A stretch of 64,000 nt of DNA from Candidatus Acidiferrum typicum. GTDB lineage: Bacteria; Acidobacteriota; Terriglobia; Acidiferrales; UBA7541. The stretch lies in NCBI GenBank assembly GCA_002478115.1, contig DLMH01000170.1, positions 10,948 through 74,947 on the forward strand, written 5' to 3'. Each line of letters starts with the position of its first letter. The first letter of the stretch is position 1. The notes under the pieces were generated by a model, which searched no databases, was not told where the DNA came from, and was given only the letters and a program-made list of their open reading frames with translations. A program made the translations under genes and the position numbers. Positions 1 to 8,193 of the stretch are shown piece by piece.

Positions 1-1
1 G

Positions 2-613
2 TCGCTGGGAACGTTCAAACTGGATGGGATTCCGCCGGCGCCGCGCGGCATTCCGCAGATTGAGGTGACGTTTGACATTGACGCGAACGGCATCTTGAAC
101 GTGAGCGCGAAGGACAAAGCCACGAACAAGGAGCAGAAGATCACCATCACGGCTTCGACCGGGTTGACGAAGGACGAAGCCGAGAAGATGCGCACGGAAG
201 CGGAATCGCATGCCGAGGAAGACCGCCGGCGCATGGAAGAGGTCGAGGCGCGGAACCGGCTGGACGGGATTGTGTACCAGGCGGAGAAGACCATCCGCGA
301 GAACCGCGACAAGCTGCCGGAAGGCGACGTGAAGCACGCCGAAGAGGCGATGGAAGATGCCAAGAAGGCGATGAACGAAGGCGGCGTGGCACGGCTGCGC
401 TCCGCGACGGAAAACGTGGAAAAGACGCTGCACAAGATGGCGGAAGAGTTGTACAAGAAGACGCAATCGGCCGGCGGCGCCGAGCAAGCAGGCGCGGCAG
501 GGGCCGGTGCGGGGCCTGGGTCCACAGGCGGCGAGAGCGCGCAGGGCGGCAAGCCCGGCGATGTGATCGACGCAGAGTATGTGGACGTGGACGACAACAA
601 GAAGCCGAATTAA
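2..613 (+). CDS. dnaK: Chaperone DnaK, C-terminal part (5' end outside window)
   Basis: Hsp70 chaperone that binds unfolded polypeptides in an ATP cycle driven by DnaJ and GrpE. The frame is open from base 2, so the gene enters from the left edge; about 203 residues are visible. They cover the end of the beta substrate-binding domain ([23 protein letters not shown] region, then [15 protein letters not shown]), the charged helical lid rich in Glu/Arg/Lys, and a Gly/Ala-rich linker ending in [12 protein letters not shown], the usual bacterial DnaK tail. The ATPase domain is missing only because of the window edge. dnaJ and hspR follow on the same strand, so this is a heat-shock operon; the regulated promoter must lie upstream of the window. 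Confidence 0.97.
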   Translation, partial: SLGTFKLDGIPPAPRGIPQIEVTFDIDANGILNVSAKDKATNKEQKITITASTGLTKDEAEKMRTEAESHAEEDRRRMEEVEARNRLDGIVYQAEKTIRENRDKLPEGDVKHAEEAMEDAKKAMNEGGVARLRSATENVEKTLHKMAEELYKKTQSAGGAEQAGAAGAGAGPGSTGGESAQGGKPGDVIDAEYVDVDDNKKPN

Positions 614-616
614 GAA

Positions 617-638
617 GCGATCAGTTATCAGCGATCAG
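617..638. repeat. Short direct repeat in dnaK-dnaJ spacer
   Basis: Two copies of GCGATCAG (617-624 and 631-638) are separated by TTATCA just after the dnaK stop. It resembles the short degenerate TCAG-type spacer repeats of this phylum. No function is assigned. Confidence 0.4.
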
Positions 639-739
639 GAACCGGAAGGCGGTGAAGGTTTCGGATAGCGGGAATCGCCAGGTTGTGAAGCGTGCGTGGG
701 GGTCCGGGCTGGCTGGACTCCTGCGCGCGGAAGCGAAGA

Positions 740-763
740 GGGGCCGGTCTAAAGACCGGCCCC
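740..763. repeat. Perfect 10-bp-stem hairpin upstream of dnaJ
   Basis: GGGGCCGGTC (740-749) and GACCGGCCCC (754-763) form a perfect inverted repeat around a TAAA loop. It ends 15 bp before the dnaJ start. There is no T-tract, so it is not a classical intrinsic terminator; it could be an interspersed repeat or an mRNA-stabilising/attenuating stem between dnaK and dnaJ. Confidence 0.6.
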
Positions 764-778
764 TACATAAAGAGATTC

Positions 779-1930
779 ATGCCGACTAGCTCAAAACAGG
801 ATTACTACGAACTGTTGGGAGTGCCGCGTAAAGCGACGGCGAAGGAGATGCGCACGGCGTTTCGCAAGCTGGCGCGGAAGTATCATCCGGATTTGAATCC
901 AGGCGACAAGGCTGCGGAAGAGAAATTCAAGCAGTTGCAGGAAGCGTACGATGTGCTGTCGGACACGAAGAAGCGGGAGATGTACGACCAGTACGGCTTC
1001 TACAGCGACAATGCGCCGCCGGCCGGATATGGCGGTGGCACGGATGCCCGCGCCGGAAACGTGAATTTCGATTTTGGCGGATTCGATTTTGGCGGGCAGC
1101 CGGGCGCGGGCTCGAGTTTCCGGGATTTGTTCGGCCAGTTCTTCGGCGGGCGACGGGGCACGGCGGCGATGGAGCCGGAGGAAGAACCCGGCGGCGACCT
1201 GGAATACCAGATTGAGATCGATTTTGGGGACTCCGTGCGCGGCGCGGTGAAGAAACTGCAGATCACGCGGATGGATGCATGCGAGACGTGCCACGGGACG
1301 GGAGCGGTGGGCTCGCCGCAGACCTGCCCGACGTGCAATGGAAGCGGGTCCATCCAGCAGACCGCGGGAAAGATGCGGTTCAACGTGCCTTGCAACCGCT
1401 GCGGCGGGACAGGCAAACTGCGGACGCCGTGCCGGACGTGTGGCGGCGAAGGGCGCGTGCGGCGAACGGAAACGATTGATGTGCGCATCCCGGCAGGCGT
1501 GGCGAATGGCGGACGCGTCCGTGTGCCCGGAAGAGGCAACGCGGGCACGATGGGCGCGCCGGCGGGTGGTTTGTACTTGCAGGTGGTGGTGAGGCCGCAC
1601 CCGTTTTTCGAACGGCGGGGAAATGATTTGTACACGAAGGTGCCGGTGACGGTGCCGGAGGCGTCGCTGGGCGGGAAGATCGAGGTGCCGACGATTGACG
1701 GGAGGTCGCTGGTGCGGATTCCTCCGGGCACGAACAGCGGCAGCACGTTGCGGCTGAAGGAAAAGGGCGTACCACACGGAAAGAGCGGGGCGCGCGGGGA
1801 CCAGTACGTGGAGATCCAGGTGATTGTGCCGGAGCCGACCGATGAGCGGGTGCGACACTTGATGAAGGAACTGGAAGAAATTGCGCCGACCGATCCGCGG
1901 AAGGATTTGTTTGGGAAGGCGGGGGTGTGA
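779..1930 (+). CDS. dnaJ: Chaperone protein DnaJ (type I Hsp40)
   Basis: Co-chaperone that stimulates the DnaK ATPase and delivers substrates. In the 383-residue form the order is a J domain (about 1-70) with the HPD tripeptide in [10 protein letters not shown], a Gly/Phe-rich stretch (GGFDFGG), four zinc-binding CxxCxGxG repeats ([32 protein letters not shown]), then the two C-terminal beta domains. An upstream in-frame GTG at 692 exists, but it would add 29 residues encoded by the spacer hairpin, so the ATG before [13 protein letters not shown] is preferred. No strong ribosome-binding site is visible there. It lies between dnaK and hspR in one direction, giving the dnaK-(grpE)-dnaJ-hspR type of operon. 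Confidence 0.96.
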   Translation: MPTSSKQDYYELLGVPRKATAKEMRTAFRKLARKYHPDLNPGDKAAEEKFKQLQEAYDVLSDTKKREMYDQYGFYSDNAPPAGYGGGTDARAGNVNFDFGGFDFGGQPGAGSSFRDLFGQFFGGRRGTAAMEPEEEPGGDLEYQIEIDFGDSVRGAVKKLQITRMDACETCHGTGAVGSPQTCPTCNGSGSIQQTAGKMRFNVPCNRCGGTGKLRTPCRTCGGEGRVRRTETIDVRIPAGVANGGRVRVPGRGNAGTMGAPAGGLYLQVVVRPHPFFERRGNDLYTKVPVTVPEASLGGKIEVPTIDGRSLVRIPPGTNSGSTLRLKEKGVPHGKSGARGDQYVEIQVIVPEPTDERVRHLMKELEEIAPTDPRKDLFGKAGV

Positions 1931-1933
1931 GGA

Positions 1934-2003
1934 AGTTATAAGTAATTAGTTATAAGTTTTAAGTAAGGCGTCGGACGTTTGCTTTACTTGATACTTAAAA
2001 CTT
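1934..2003. repeat. AT-rich palindromic element between dnaJ and hspR
   Basis: The spacer holds tandem AGTTATAAGT copies (1934-1943, 1948-1957) and an 11-bp inverted repeat, AAGTTTTAAGT (1954-1964) with ACTTAAAACTT (1993-2003). The arms are AT-rich while the genes around it are GC-rich. It may be an interspersed repeat or fold in the mRNA and lower hspR expression relative to dnaJ. Confidence 0.5.
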
Positions 2004-2026
2004 AGAACTGAGAACTTGGCGCTCCA

Positions 2027-2410
2027 ATGCCAGTGAAAGCGAAAAAACGGGCGAAGGCCGGGTACATGATCAGCGCGGTGGCGGAGCTATACAAGCTGCA
2101 CCCGCAAACGTTGCGCTTGTATGAGCGAGTGGGCTTGCTGAAGCCGTCGCGATCGCAGGGGAACACGCGGCTGTATACGGACTCCGACCTGGAGCGGCTG
2201 GACGTAATCCTGACGCTGGCGCGAGACATGGGAGTGAACCTGGCGGGAATCGAGATCATTTTAAATATGAGAGAAAAGATGATCGAGATGGAACGGCAGA
2301 TGGGCGAGTTTGCGCACGTGGTGCAGCAGGAATTGTCGCGGATGGCGCGGACGGAAGAAAAAGCGCCGAAGACGGCGATTGTGAAAGCGGTGCCGCGGGT
2401 GGGGAGATAG
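2027..2410 (+). CDS. hspR: Heat-shock repressor HspR, MerR family
   Basis: MerR-type DNA-binding protein of 127 residues. The N-terminal winged helix-turn-helix reads YMISAVAELYKLHPQTLRLYERVGLLKPSRSQGNTRLYTDSDLERL (cited only to locate it, residues 13-58), followed by a helical dimerisation segment rich in Met/Glu. HspR of actinobacteria and other phyla represses the dnaK operon by binding HAIR palindromes, and DnaK acts as co-repressor. Position directly behind dnaJ fits that autoregulatory circuit. No HAIR-like operator is seen in this window, as expected if it sits before dnaK. An intrinsic terminator follows. HspR is favoured over a generic MerR by the LHPQTLRLYERVGLL signature and by context. 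Confidence 0.9.
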   Translation: MPVKAKKRAKAGYMISAVAELYKLHPQTLRLYERVGLLKPSRSQGNTRLYTDSDLERLDVILTLARDMGVNLAGIEIILNMREKMIEMERQMGEFAHVVQQELSRMARTEEKAPKTAIVKAVPRVGR

Positions 2411-2447
2411 AGAAGTGGTGAGTTTCCAGTTTTACGCCGTCAGTAAA

Positions 2448-2479
2448 GCCCCGAGTTGATCGGGGCGTTTTTGTTTTTG
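2448..2479 (+). terminator. Rho-independent terminator after hspR
   Basis: GCCCCGA (2448-2454) pairs with TCGGGGC (2460-2466) around a 5-nt loop and is followed by GTTTTTGTTTTTG. It closes the dnaK-dnaJ-hspR operon. Confidence 0.85.
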
Positions 2480-2614
2480 TGCACAGATTTCCGCAGGGCA
2501 GGCCGATTGTGGCGGTGCGGATTGGGACGTATGATGGCGGCTGGCGAAAGAGCGCTGGCAGGTTGCCGCGGTTGAGAAGACAGATCGTCTGAGTGAGCGG
2601 TTGAGGCCGCAAAA

Positions 2615-2632
2615 GCGGGAGCAAGCTCCCGC
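2615..2632. repeat. Hairpin GCGGGAGC / GCTCCCGC
   Basis: A perfect 8-bp inverted repeat with an AA loop lies just before the DnaC-like gene. Related GGGAG/CTCCC palindromes occur near 8494-8506 and before the MerR gene near 53510, which suggests a family of small extragenic palindromes. Confidence 0.5.
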
Positions 2633-2648
2633 ACTCCAAAGGGTGATC

Positions 2649-3449
2649 ATGGCTCGAGAAGATTGCGCAGTTTGCAGGGGGACGGGATGGAAGCTGGCGG
2701 CGCGGAAGGATGGCACGCCGGGCAGCGTGGCGGTGGCGTGTGAGTGCGGAATGGAAGAGCGCGCAGGGTTGGTGATGGAGCGGGCGCGAATCCCCAAGCG
2801 ATATGAGCATTGCGATTTCGAGAGCTACGCGACGGATTTGGCGGATGGAAAGACCTGGACTTCGGAGCACGAGCAATCGTTGAAACAAGCGAAACTACTG
2901 ATGCAGGGATTTGTGCGGGAATATCCTGCGACGGAAAAGGGGTTGCTGCTGATGGGGCCTTCGGGCGTGGGTAAGACGCATCTGGCAGTGGCGGGACTGA
3001 AGGAGCTGATCCGGCGGGGACATGGCGGGTTGTTTTGCGACTACCGGGAATTATTGAAGGAGATTCAGGCGAGCTACAACCCGGCGAGCGAATCCACGGA
3101 GATGGGCGTATTGGAGCCGGTGCGGACGGCAGAAATTCTGGTGCTGGACGATCTGGGGGCGAGCAAGCCTTCCGCGTGGGTGCTGGACATCATTGGATTG
3201 GTGCTGAACGCACGATACAACGAGCGGCGGATGACGATCCTGACGACGAACTATATTGACGAGACGGCAAGTCCGGCGGAGGGCGCGCCGTTGCCAGGCG
3301 GGCGACGCGTGGTGGTGAAGGAAGATACGCTGGCGGACCGCATTGGTGCGCGGATGAGGTCGCGGCTGTATGAGATGTGCCGGACGGTAGCGGTGAGTGC
3401 ACCGGATTTTCGGCGAGAGACACGGCAGGCGGGGGGAGCAAGGGCATAG
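2649..3449 (+). CDS. DnaC/IstB-like AAA+ ATPase with N-terminal zinc ribbon
   Basis: The 266-residue product belongs to the DnaC/DnaI/IstB ATP-binding class. Cys6, Cys9, Cys31 and Cys33 (CAVC ... CEC) look like an N-terminal zinc-binding knuckle. Walker A is GPSGVGKT at residues 103-110, Walker B is ILVLDDLGA, and a sensor-1-like TILTTNY follows. The C-terminal Arg-rich segment (DRIGARMRSRLYEMC) is typical of the family. The start after AAGGGTG is preferred over a longer TTG start at 2601, which would run through the upstream hairpin. No IstA transposase lies beside it, so a helicase-loader or other chromosomal role is more likely than a transposon helper. The exact function is unknown. Confidence 0.82.
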   Translation: MAREDCAVCRGTGWKLAARKDGTPGSVAVACECGMEERAGLVMERARIPKRYEHCDFESYATDLADGKTWTSEHEQSLKQAKLLMQGFVREYPATEKGLLLMGPSGVGKTHLAVAGLKELIRRGHGGLFCDYRELLKEIQASYNPASESTEMGVLEPVRTAEILVLDDLGASKPSAWVLDIIGLVLNARYNERRMTILTTNYIDETASPAEGAPLPGGRRVVVKEDTLADRIGARMRSRLYEMCRTVAVSAPDFRRETRQAGGARA

Positions 3450-3580
3450 GAGAAGAAGCAAACGGCGCTCAAGCAGAGAAGTCAAGGGGGCTCGGAGATA
3501 GATTCCTGGATCTATAATGAGCAGTGAGCGACCGCTCGGTCGCCCTCCCCGAAATTCGCCTGGCGGCAAATTCCCATTGA

Positions 3581-3609
3581 TTGACAGGGGTTGAGGCGGC
3601 GGGTATCCT
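3581..3609 (+). promoter_or_regulatory. Sigma70-type promoter of rpsA
   Basis: TTGACA (3581-3586) and TATCCT (3604-3609) are separated by 17 bp. Transcription would start near 3616, giving a leader of about 180 nt before the rpsA ATG. The rest of the 3450-3795 spacer has no convincing gene. Confidence 0.7.
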
Positions 3610-3795
3610 TGTGGGTAAGTGGGGTGCGGCGTACAGCTATGTTCGCGGCATCCAAGTGAAAGCTAACGAGTTACTGCGAAGCAGTTCAATAATTCTGCAC
3701 TGCCCCGTTGTAACCCTCCTTGCATCACCCCGGTAGGGATCCAGCAAGGATTGACTCGACAAAAACAGGGATAGAAATCCCGGAGGCGATTGATC
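3610..3795 (+). promoter_or_regulatory. Long rpsA 5' leader
   Basis: About 180 nt of untranslated leader lie between the predicted start of transcription and rpsA. They end in GGAGG (3782-3786) spaced 9 nt from the ATG. Ribosomal protein S1 mRNAs are often translationally autoregulated through their leaders; this stretch is the candidate for it here, but no conserved fold was recognised. Confidence 0.4.
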
Positions 3796-5775
3796 ATGTT
3801 TTCTGACCACGATAACCCCGTATCTTCCGCAACAGGAACCGCAGCAACCCAGGCCAGCGAGAACACCCCGAAAGAAGAAGCGACGCCCAGCACCGAGACG
3901 CCCGCAGCCGAACCGCCCGTGGCAGAAGCAGCCGCGGCGAGCGGCACGCCGGATACACTTGCGCCCGTAGAGCACGTGAAGGCTGACGAAGTCCACGCGA
4001 CGGCGGAAGCGCACGCGCAAGCGGCAGTCGTGGACGCCGAAGCAGCGGCGGCAGCCGAAGAAGCGGCTGGCGCGGAAGAGATGAGCAAGCTGATCGAGCA
4101 GTACAGCGAGCCACAGGAAGCCGCGTCGCAAAACGAAATTATTGAAGTGAAGGTGGTGGCGTACACGGAACACGGCGTGGTGGTGAGTCTCGGTGGAAAG
4201 ACCGAGGGCCTGGTTCCGGCGGTGGAGTTCTCTGAGACGGACATTCCTCGGCCTGAACCGAACGCGACGATTGAAGTGCAGCGCACGGGAGAGCACAAGG
4301 ACGGGTTCGTCATTTTGACGTACCAGAAAGTGCTGCGGCGGCGGACGTGGGAAAAGATTGACGCGCAGTACAAGGCCAAGGAAACGATCACGGCTAAGGT
4401 CGTGGACCGGATAAAGGGCGGGCTGGTGGTGGATGTGGGCGGCGTGCGCGCGTTCCTGCCGGGGTCGCAGTATGACCTGCGGCCGACGGCGAACCTGGAC
4501 GGCCTGATGGGGCAGGAAGTGCAGGTGCGCATCACGAAGCTGAACCGGCGGCGCGGGAATGTGGTGGTGAGCCGGCGGGCGCTGCTGGAGGAAGAGCTGC
4601 ATGCCAAGCGCGCGGAGTTGATGGAGACGTTGACCGAAGGGCAAGTCGTGCACGGCACGGTGAAGAACGTGACGGACTACGGCGCTTTCGTGGACTTGGG
4701 CGGAATCGACGGGTTGCTGCACCTTACGGACCTGAGCTGGGGACGCGTGCGTCATCCAAGCGACGTTGTGAAGCCGGAGCAGGAAGTCGATGTGATTATT
4801 TTGAAGTTTGACAAGGACAAGCAGCGAGTGTCGCTGGGCCTGAAGCAATTGGCCAAGGACCCGTGGGCGGACGCGGCGGAACGGTATCCCGCGGGCGGCA
4901 AGTACAAAGGCAAGGTGGTCGGCGTGGTGGATTACGGCGCCTTCGTCGAGTTGGAACAAGGCATCGAAGGACTGGTGCACGTCACGGAGATGAGCTGGTC
5001 CAAGAAGCCGACGCACCCGTCGAAGGTAGTGAAGGCCGGCGAAGAAGTGGACGTGGTGGTGCTGGACATCAAGCCGAGCGACCGGCGCGTTTCGCTGGGA
5101 ATGAAGCAGGCGCAGGCCGATCCATGGCTGCTGGTGGCGGAGAAGTATCCGGTAGGCACGGTGGTGACCGGTAAGGTGCGGAACATCGCGGAGTTTGGCG
5201 CGTTCATCGAAATCGAAGATGGTTTCGACGGGCTGGTGCACGTTGGCGATGTGAGCTGGACCGGCCGGGTGAAGAACCCGCACGAGGTGTTCAAGAAGGG
5301 CGAGCCGATCACTGCGAAGGTATTGCGGATCGATCCGGAGAACCGCCGGGTGTCGCTGGGCATGAAGCAGGTGAACGACATCTGGGGCGACTGGTTCAAA
5401 CAGCACCGCGTGGGCGAAATCGTGAAGGGCAAAGTTTCGCGGATCGCGACATTTGGCGCTTTCGTGGAGCTTGGCGACAACATCGAAGGGCTGTGCCACA
5501 ACACGGAGATTGAGGAGCGCAAGCGCCGCGACGATGGGGCCTCGAGCTTCCGGCCGACCACGGGACCGCTGAAGAGCGCGGGACCGCTGGAACCCGGCAA
5601 GGAATACGATTTCAAGATCATCAAGATCAGTTCCGACACGCGGCGGATCGGGTTAAGCTACCGCGCAGCCGTGCGGCAAATTGAACGCAAGGAGATCGAA
5701 CAGTACAAGTCGACGAAATCCTCGGCCACGGCAACGATCGGAGACGCCATGAAGCAGAAGCTGGCGTCCCGGTAG
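3796..5775 (+). CDS. rpsA: 30S ribosomal protein S1
   Basis: RNA-binding ribosomal protein that helps mRNAs dock on the 30S subunit. The 659-residue product starts with an Ala/Glu-rich, low-complexity extension of about 110 residues. Six S1 (OB-fold) repeats follow, seen as GVVVSLGGKTEGLVP, GLVVDVGGVRAFLP, GAFVDLGGIDGLLH, GAFVELEQGIEGLVH, GAFIEIEDGFDGLVH and GAFVELGDNIEGLCH. The best start is the ATG with GGAGG nine bases upstream; an in-frame TTG at 3790 leaves only three bases of spacing. The HU/IHF gene lies downstream, recalling the rpsA-ihfB arrangement of proteobacteria. Long open frames on the opposite strand are shadows of its codon bias. Confidence 0.96.
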   Translation: MFSDHDNPVSSATGTAATQASENTPKEEATPSTETPAAEPPVAEAAAASGTPDTLAPVEHVKADEVHATAEAHAQAAVVDAEAAAAAEEAAGAEEMSKLIEQYSEPQEAASQNEIIEVKVVAYTEHGVVVSLGGKTEGLVPAVEFSETDIPRPEPNATIEVQRTGEHKDGFVILTYQKVLRRRTWEKIDAQYKAKETITAKVVDRIKGGLVVDVGGVRAFLPGSQYDLRPTANLDGLMGQEVQVRITKLNRRRGNVVVSRRALLEEELHAKRAELMETLTEGQVVHGTVKNVTDYGAFVDLGGIDGLLHLTDLSWGRVRHPSDVVKPEQEVDVIILKFDKDKQRVSLGLKQLAKDPWADAAERYPAGGKYKGKVVGVVDYGAFVELEQGIEGLVHVTEMSWSKKPTHPSKVVKAGEEVDVVVLDIKPSDRRVSLGMKQAQADPWLLVAEKYPVGTVVTGKVRNIAEFGAFIEIEDGFDGLVHVGDVSWTGRVKNPHEVFKKGEPITAKVLRIDPENRRVSLGMKQVNDIWGDWFKQHRVGEIVKGKVSRIATFGAFVELGDNIEGLCHNTEIEERKRRDDGASSFRPTTGPLKSAGPLEPGKEYDFKIIKISSDTRRIGLSYRAAVRQIERKEIEQYKSTKSSATATIGDAMKQKLASR

Positions 5776-5944
5776 GCAGACACACGTAATTTCCCCGGCC
5801 CAGGGGGCCAGGCGCGAAAATTCGTTTACCTGAGGGTTGTTTTAATGATAGGAAGAGGGTCAGCCAGAGGCGAAGCCCCTCTAAGTCGGCTCGCACCAGG
5901 GAGTTGTACGGGCCAAACGGGATACGATTGAAGAGGCAGGGACG

Positions 5945-6271
5945 ATGACAAAGCAACCGACGTTGACGAAGGCCGACCTGATCGAGGAAGTGCTGCGGGT
6001 GACGGAACTTCCACGCAAGGAGTCGGAGACCATCGTCGAGACGATTTTTGAAAGCATCATCGACGCGCTGCAGAAGGGCGACAAGATCGAGATCCGGGGA
6101 TTCGGGAGTTTCCGGACACGACAGCGGCGGGGCCGCGTGGGCCGCAACCCGAAGACCGGCGAGAAGGTGGACGTGCCGGCGAAGAAGATTCCGTTCTTCA
6201 AGCCGAGCAAAGAATTGAAGGATTTCGTCAACAGCCCGGAGGCAGCGCCAAGCGAAGCAGCGCCTTCGTGA
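5945..6271 (+). CDS. HU/IHF-family nucleoid DNA-bending protein
   Basis: A 108-residue histone-like protein. It has the family start LTKADLIEEVLR, the core GDKIEIRGFGSF, and the DNA-contacting arm RGRVGRNPKTGEKVDVPAKKIPFFKPSKELKD. The short C-terminal tail is Ala/Pro/Ser-rich. RNPKTGE and the PFFKPSKELKD end are more IHF- than HU-like, and the place after rpsA matches ihfB of enterobacteria, but the subunit cannot be assigned from sequence alone. The ATG at 5945 follows the purine-rich GAAGAGGCAGGGAC. It would act as a dimer on bent DNA. An intrinsic terminator ends the unit. Confidence 0.92.
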   Translation: MTKQPTLTKADLIEEVLRVTELPRKESETIVETIFESIIDALQKGDKIEIRGFGSFRTRQRRGRVGRNPKTGEKVDVPAKKIPFFKPSKELKDFVNSPEAAPSEAAPS

Positions 6272-6300
6272 GGATGAACTCTGATAATTAAAGGTTGTGG

Positions 6301-6331
6301 ACGCCCCGGCGAGTTCGGGGCGTTTTTTTTT
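6301..6331 (+). terminator. Rho-independent terminator after the HU/IHF gene
   Basis: CGCCCCG (6302-6308) pairs with CGGGGCG (6316-6322), followed by nine T residues (6323-6331). Confidence 0.9.
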
Positions 6332-6409
6332 GAGGAAGACAAGATCGGGTTGCGAAGAGAATTCTGGGTTATGCTGAGTGCGAGATTGCGCGAGTGAGGA
6401 TTGCAAACG

Positions 6410-6895
6410 ATGGATTACCTTTGGTCGCCGTGGCGGTTCCAATATATGGCGGGAGTGACGCAAGGCAAGCAGCCGGAGTGTTTTTTCTGCGATGCGGTGA
6501 AGGGCACGCGGGATGAGGAGACGCTGGTGGTCTACCGGGGGAAGAAAGTATTCGTGATCCTGAACCGGTATCCGTATACGTCCGGGCACGTGATGATCGT
6601 GCCGTACGCGCACGTGGCGGAATTGAATCTTTGCGATGCAGAGGCGTTGAAGGAAATGATGGAGTTGGCGCAAAGGGTGGAAGCGGCTTTTCGCACGAAT
6701 TACGGGCCGGACGGGATGAACCTGGGGATGAACCTGGGGAAGGCGGCCGGTGCCGGCGTGGCGGGGCACCTGCATCTGCACATGCTGCCGCGATGGATTG
6801 GGGATACGAATTTCATGACCGTGACGGGGGAAACGCGCGTGCAGCCGGAGGAATTGCAGGATACGTTTGAGAAGCTGAGAAAGGCGCTTAGCTGA
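6410..6895 (+). CDS. HIT-family nucleotide hydrolase/transferase
   Basis: A 161-residue histidine-triad protein. The active-site motif HLHLHMLPRW is near residue 125, inside the usual GHLHLHM context. The N-terminal half has PWR...ECFFCDA and the nucleotide-binding strand VILNRYPYTSGHVMIVPYAHV. Such proteins hydrolyse or phosphorolyse dinucleoside polyphosphates or AMP derivatives; this length and the WSPWR start resemble the Ap4A-phosphorylase-like group. The ATG at 6410 follows GAGGA by nine bases; an in-frame TTG at 6401 overlaps that ribosome-binding site and is rejected. The acyl-CoA dehydrogenase gene follows about 50 bp downstream after a repeat. Confidence 0.88.
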   Translation: MDYLWSPWRFQYMAGVTQGKQPECFFCDAVKGTRDEETLVVYRGKKVFVILNRYPYTSGHVMIVPYAHVAELNLCDAEALKEMMELAQRVEAAFRTNYGPDGMNLGMNLGKAAGAGVAGHLHLHMLPRWIGDTNFMTVTGETRVQPEELQDTFEKLRKALS

Positions 6896-6904
6896 AGAAT
6901 CCCG

Positions 6905-6936
6905 AGAAGCAGATCCTCGGCCCTGAGCGGGATGAC
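6905..6936. repeat. Interspersed repeat copy (AGCAGATCC...CGGGATGACA type)
   Basis: The spacer between the HIT and acyl-CoA dehydrogenase genes carries AGAAGCAGATCCTCGG ending in CGGGATGACAA. A second version is at 9508-9541 (AAAAGCAGATCCCTCG ... CGGGATGACAA). The shared ends and extragenic positions indicate a dispersed repeat family. Confidence 0.6.
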
Positions 6937-6947
6937 AAGGAGTTGCC

Positions 6948-8090
6948 GTGAATCTGGAACTTAGTGAAGAGCAAAAGCTGCTGCAAAAGAGCGTGCGGGA
7001 ATTTGCGGAGTCCGAGGTGCGCCCGCTGGCCAAGGAACTGGACGAGACGGGACACTTTCCACGGGAGCTGTTCAAGAAGGCGGCGGAGCTGGGTTTGACC
7101 GGCGTGGCGTTTCCGGAAGCCGAGGGTGGGGCGGGGTTCGACCATCTGGCGTACACGATCGTGATCGAAGAGATTTCGCGATGCTGCGCTTCGACGGGCG
7201 TGATCCTGAGCGTGCAGAATTCATTGTTTTGCGATCCCATTCATCGTTACGGAACTGAGGAGCAGAAGAAAAAGTTTCTGCTGCCGTTCACGCGCGGCGA
7301 AAAGATCGGGTGTTACGCGCTGACGGAACCGCAAGCGGGTTCGAATGCGGCGGCGCTGCAAACGAAGGCGGTGAAACAAGGTGATACGTACGTGATCAAC
7401 GGCACGAAGGCGTGGATCACGAACGGCGGCGTGGCGGATGCGGCCATCGCGTACGTGAACACCGACCCCGCAAGGGGCGAGCGCGGGATCACGGCCATTG
7501 TGGTGGAAAAGGGGACGCCAGGGTTCAAGGTGGGGAAAGAGGAGAAAAAGCTGGGGATCAACGCGACGGCGTGCAGCGAATTAGTTTTCACGGACTGCGT
7601 GGTGCCGGCGGCGAACCGTATTGGAAATGAAGGCGAAGGGTACAGGGTAGCGCTCTCGACGCTGGATGGCGGGCGCATCGGGATCGCGGCGCAAGCCACT
7701 GGCATTGCGCAAGGCGCGTTTGAGGCCGCGTTGAAGTGGGCGCAGGAGCGCATGGCCTTCGGGCACCCGATCGCGCAGTTTCAAGCGATCCAGTTCATGC
7801 TGGCGGACATGGCCACGGAGATTGATGCGGCACGGCTGCTGGTGAGGAAAGCGGCGTGGAAGCAGGATAGCGGCGGGCGGTTCAGCCAGGAAGCGGCGAC
7901 GGCGAAATTGTTTGCCAGCGAAATGGCGACGCGCGTGACGCACAAGGCGATCCAGATTCATGGCGGGTATGGCTACAGCCGGGAGTATCCGGTGGAGCGG
8001 GCGTACCGGGATGCGCGGATTACGGAGATCTATGAGGGGACCAGCGAGATTCAGAGGCTGGTGATTGCGTCGTGGGTGCTGAAGGGGTGA
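6948..8090 (+). CDS. Acyl-CoA dehydrogenase (short/branched-chain type)
   Basis: FAD-dependent enzyme that oxidises acyl-CoA to trans-2-enoyl-CoA and passes electrons to ETF. The 380-residue length is standard. Visible are the N-terminal helical domain (LSEEQKLLQKSVREFAE), the FAD-contacting YALTEPQAGSNA and WITNGGVADAAIAY, and the C-terminal IQIHGGYGYSREYPVERAYRDARITEIYEGTSEIQR. Glu in YEGTSE is the usual catalytic base of butyryl/short-chain enzymes. The GTG start follows AAGGAG by five bases. No ETF or beta-oxidation partner is adjacent, so chain-length preference is not fixed. Confidence 0.93.
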   Translation: MNLELSEEQKLLQKSVREFAESEVRPLAKELDETGHFPRELFKKAAELGLTGVAFPEAEGGAGFDHLAYTIVIEEISRCCASTGVILSVQNSLFCDPIHRYGTEEQKKKFLLPFTRGEKIGCYALTEPQAGSNAAALQTKAVKQGDTYVINGTKAWITNGGVADAAIAYVNTDPARGERGITAIVVEKGTPGFKVGKEEKKLGINATACSELVFTDCVVPAANRIGNEGEGYRVALSTLDGGRIGIAAQATGIAQGAFEAALKWAQERMAFGHPIAQFQAIQFMLADMATEIDAARLLVRKAAWKQDSGGRFSQEAATAKLFASEMATRVTHKAIQIHGGYGYSREYPVERAYRDARITEIYEGTSEIQRLVIASWVLKG

Positions 8091-8193
8091 AGAGCCACTT
8101 AAAGGCGCGCTCCTCAGGTTCAGCGTAGGCTGAAAAAACCGCCGCAAGTCCCCATTCCCCGACAAACCCAAAGCTGACCGCACTCCGGAACTA

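Noticed and set aside
2411..2648. HAIR-type operator for HspR within the window
   Set aside because: No CTTGAGT-N7-ACTCAAG-like palindrome found here; the operator is expected before dnaK, outside the window.
3637..5499. 620-codon open frame on the minus strand opposite rpsA
   Set aside because: Shadow of GC-biased third positions; the product is His/Arg/Leu-rich with no recognisable domain, while the plus strand encodes six S1 repeats.
5627..7240. 537-codon minus-strand frame across the HU/IHF and HIT genes
   Set aside because: It spans two well-supported genes and a terminator on the other strand and has no family features.
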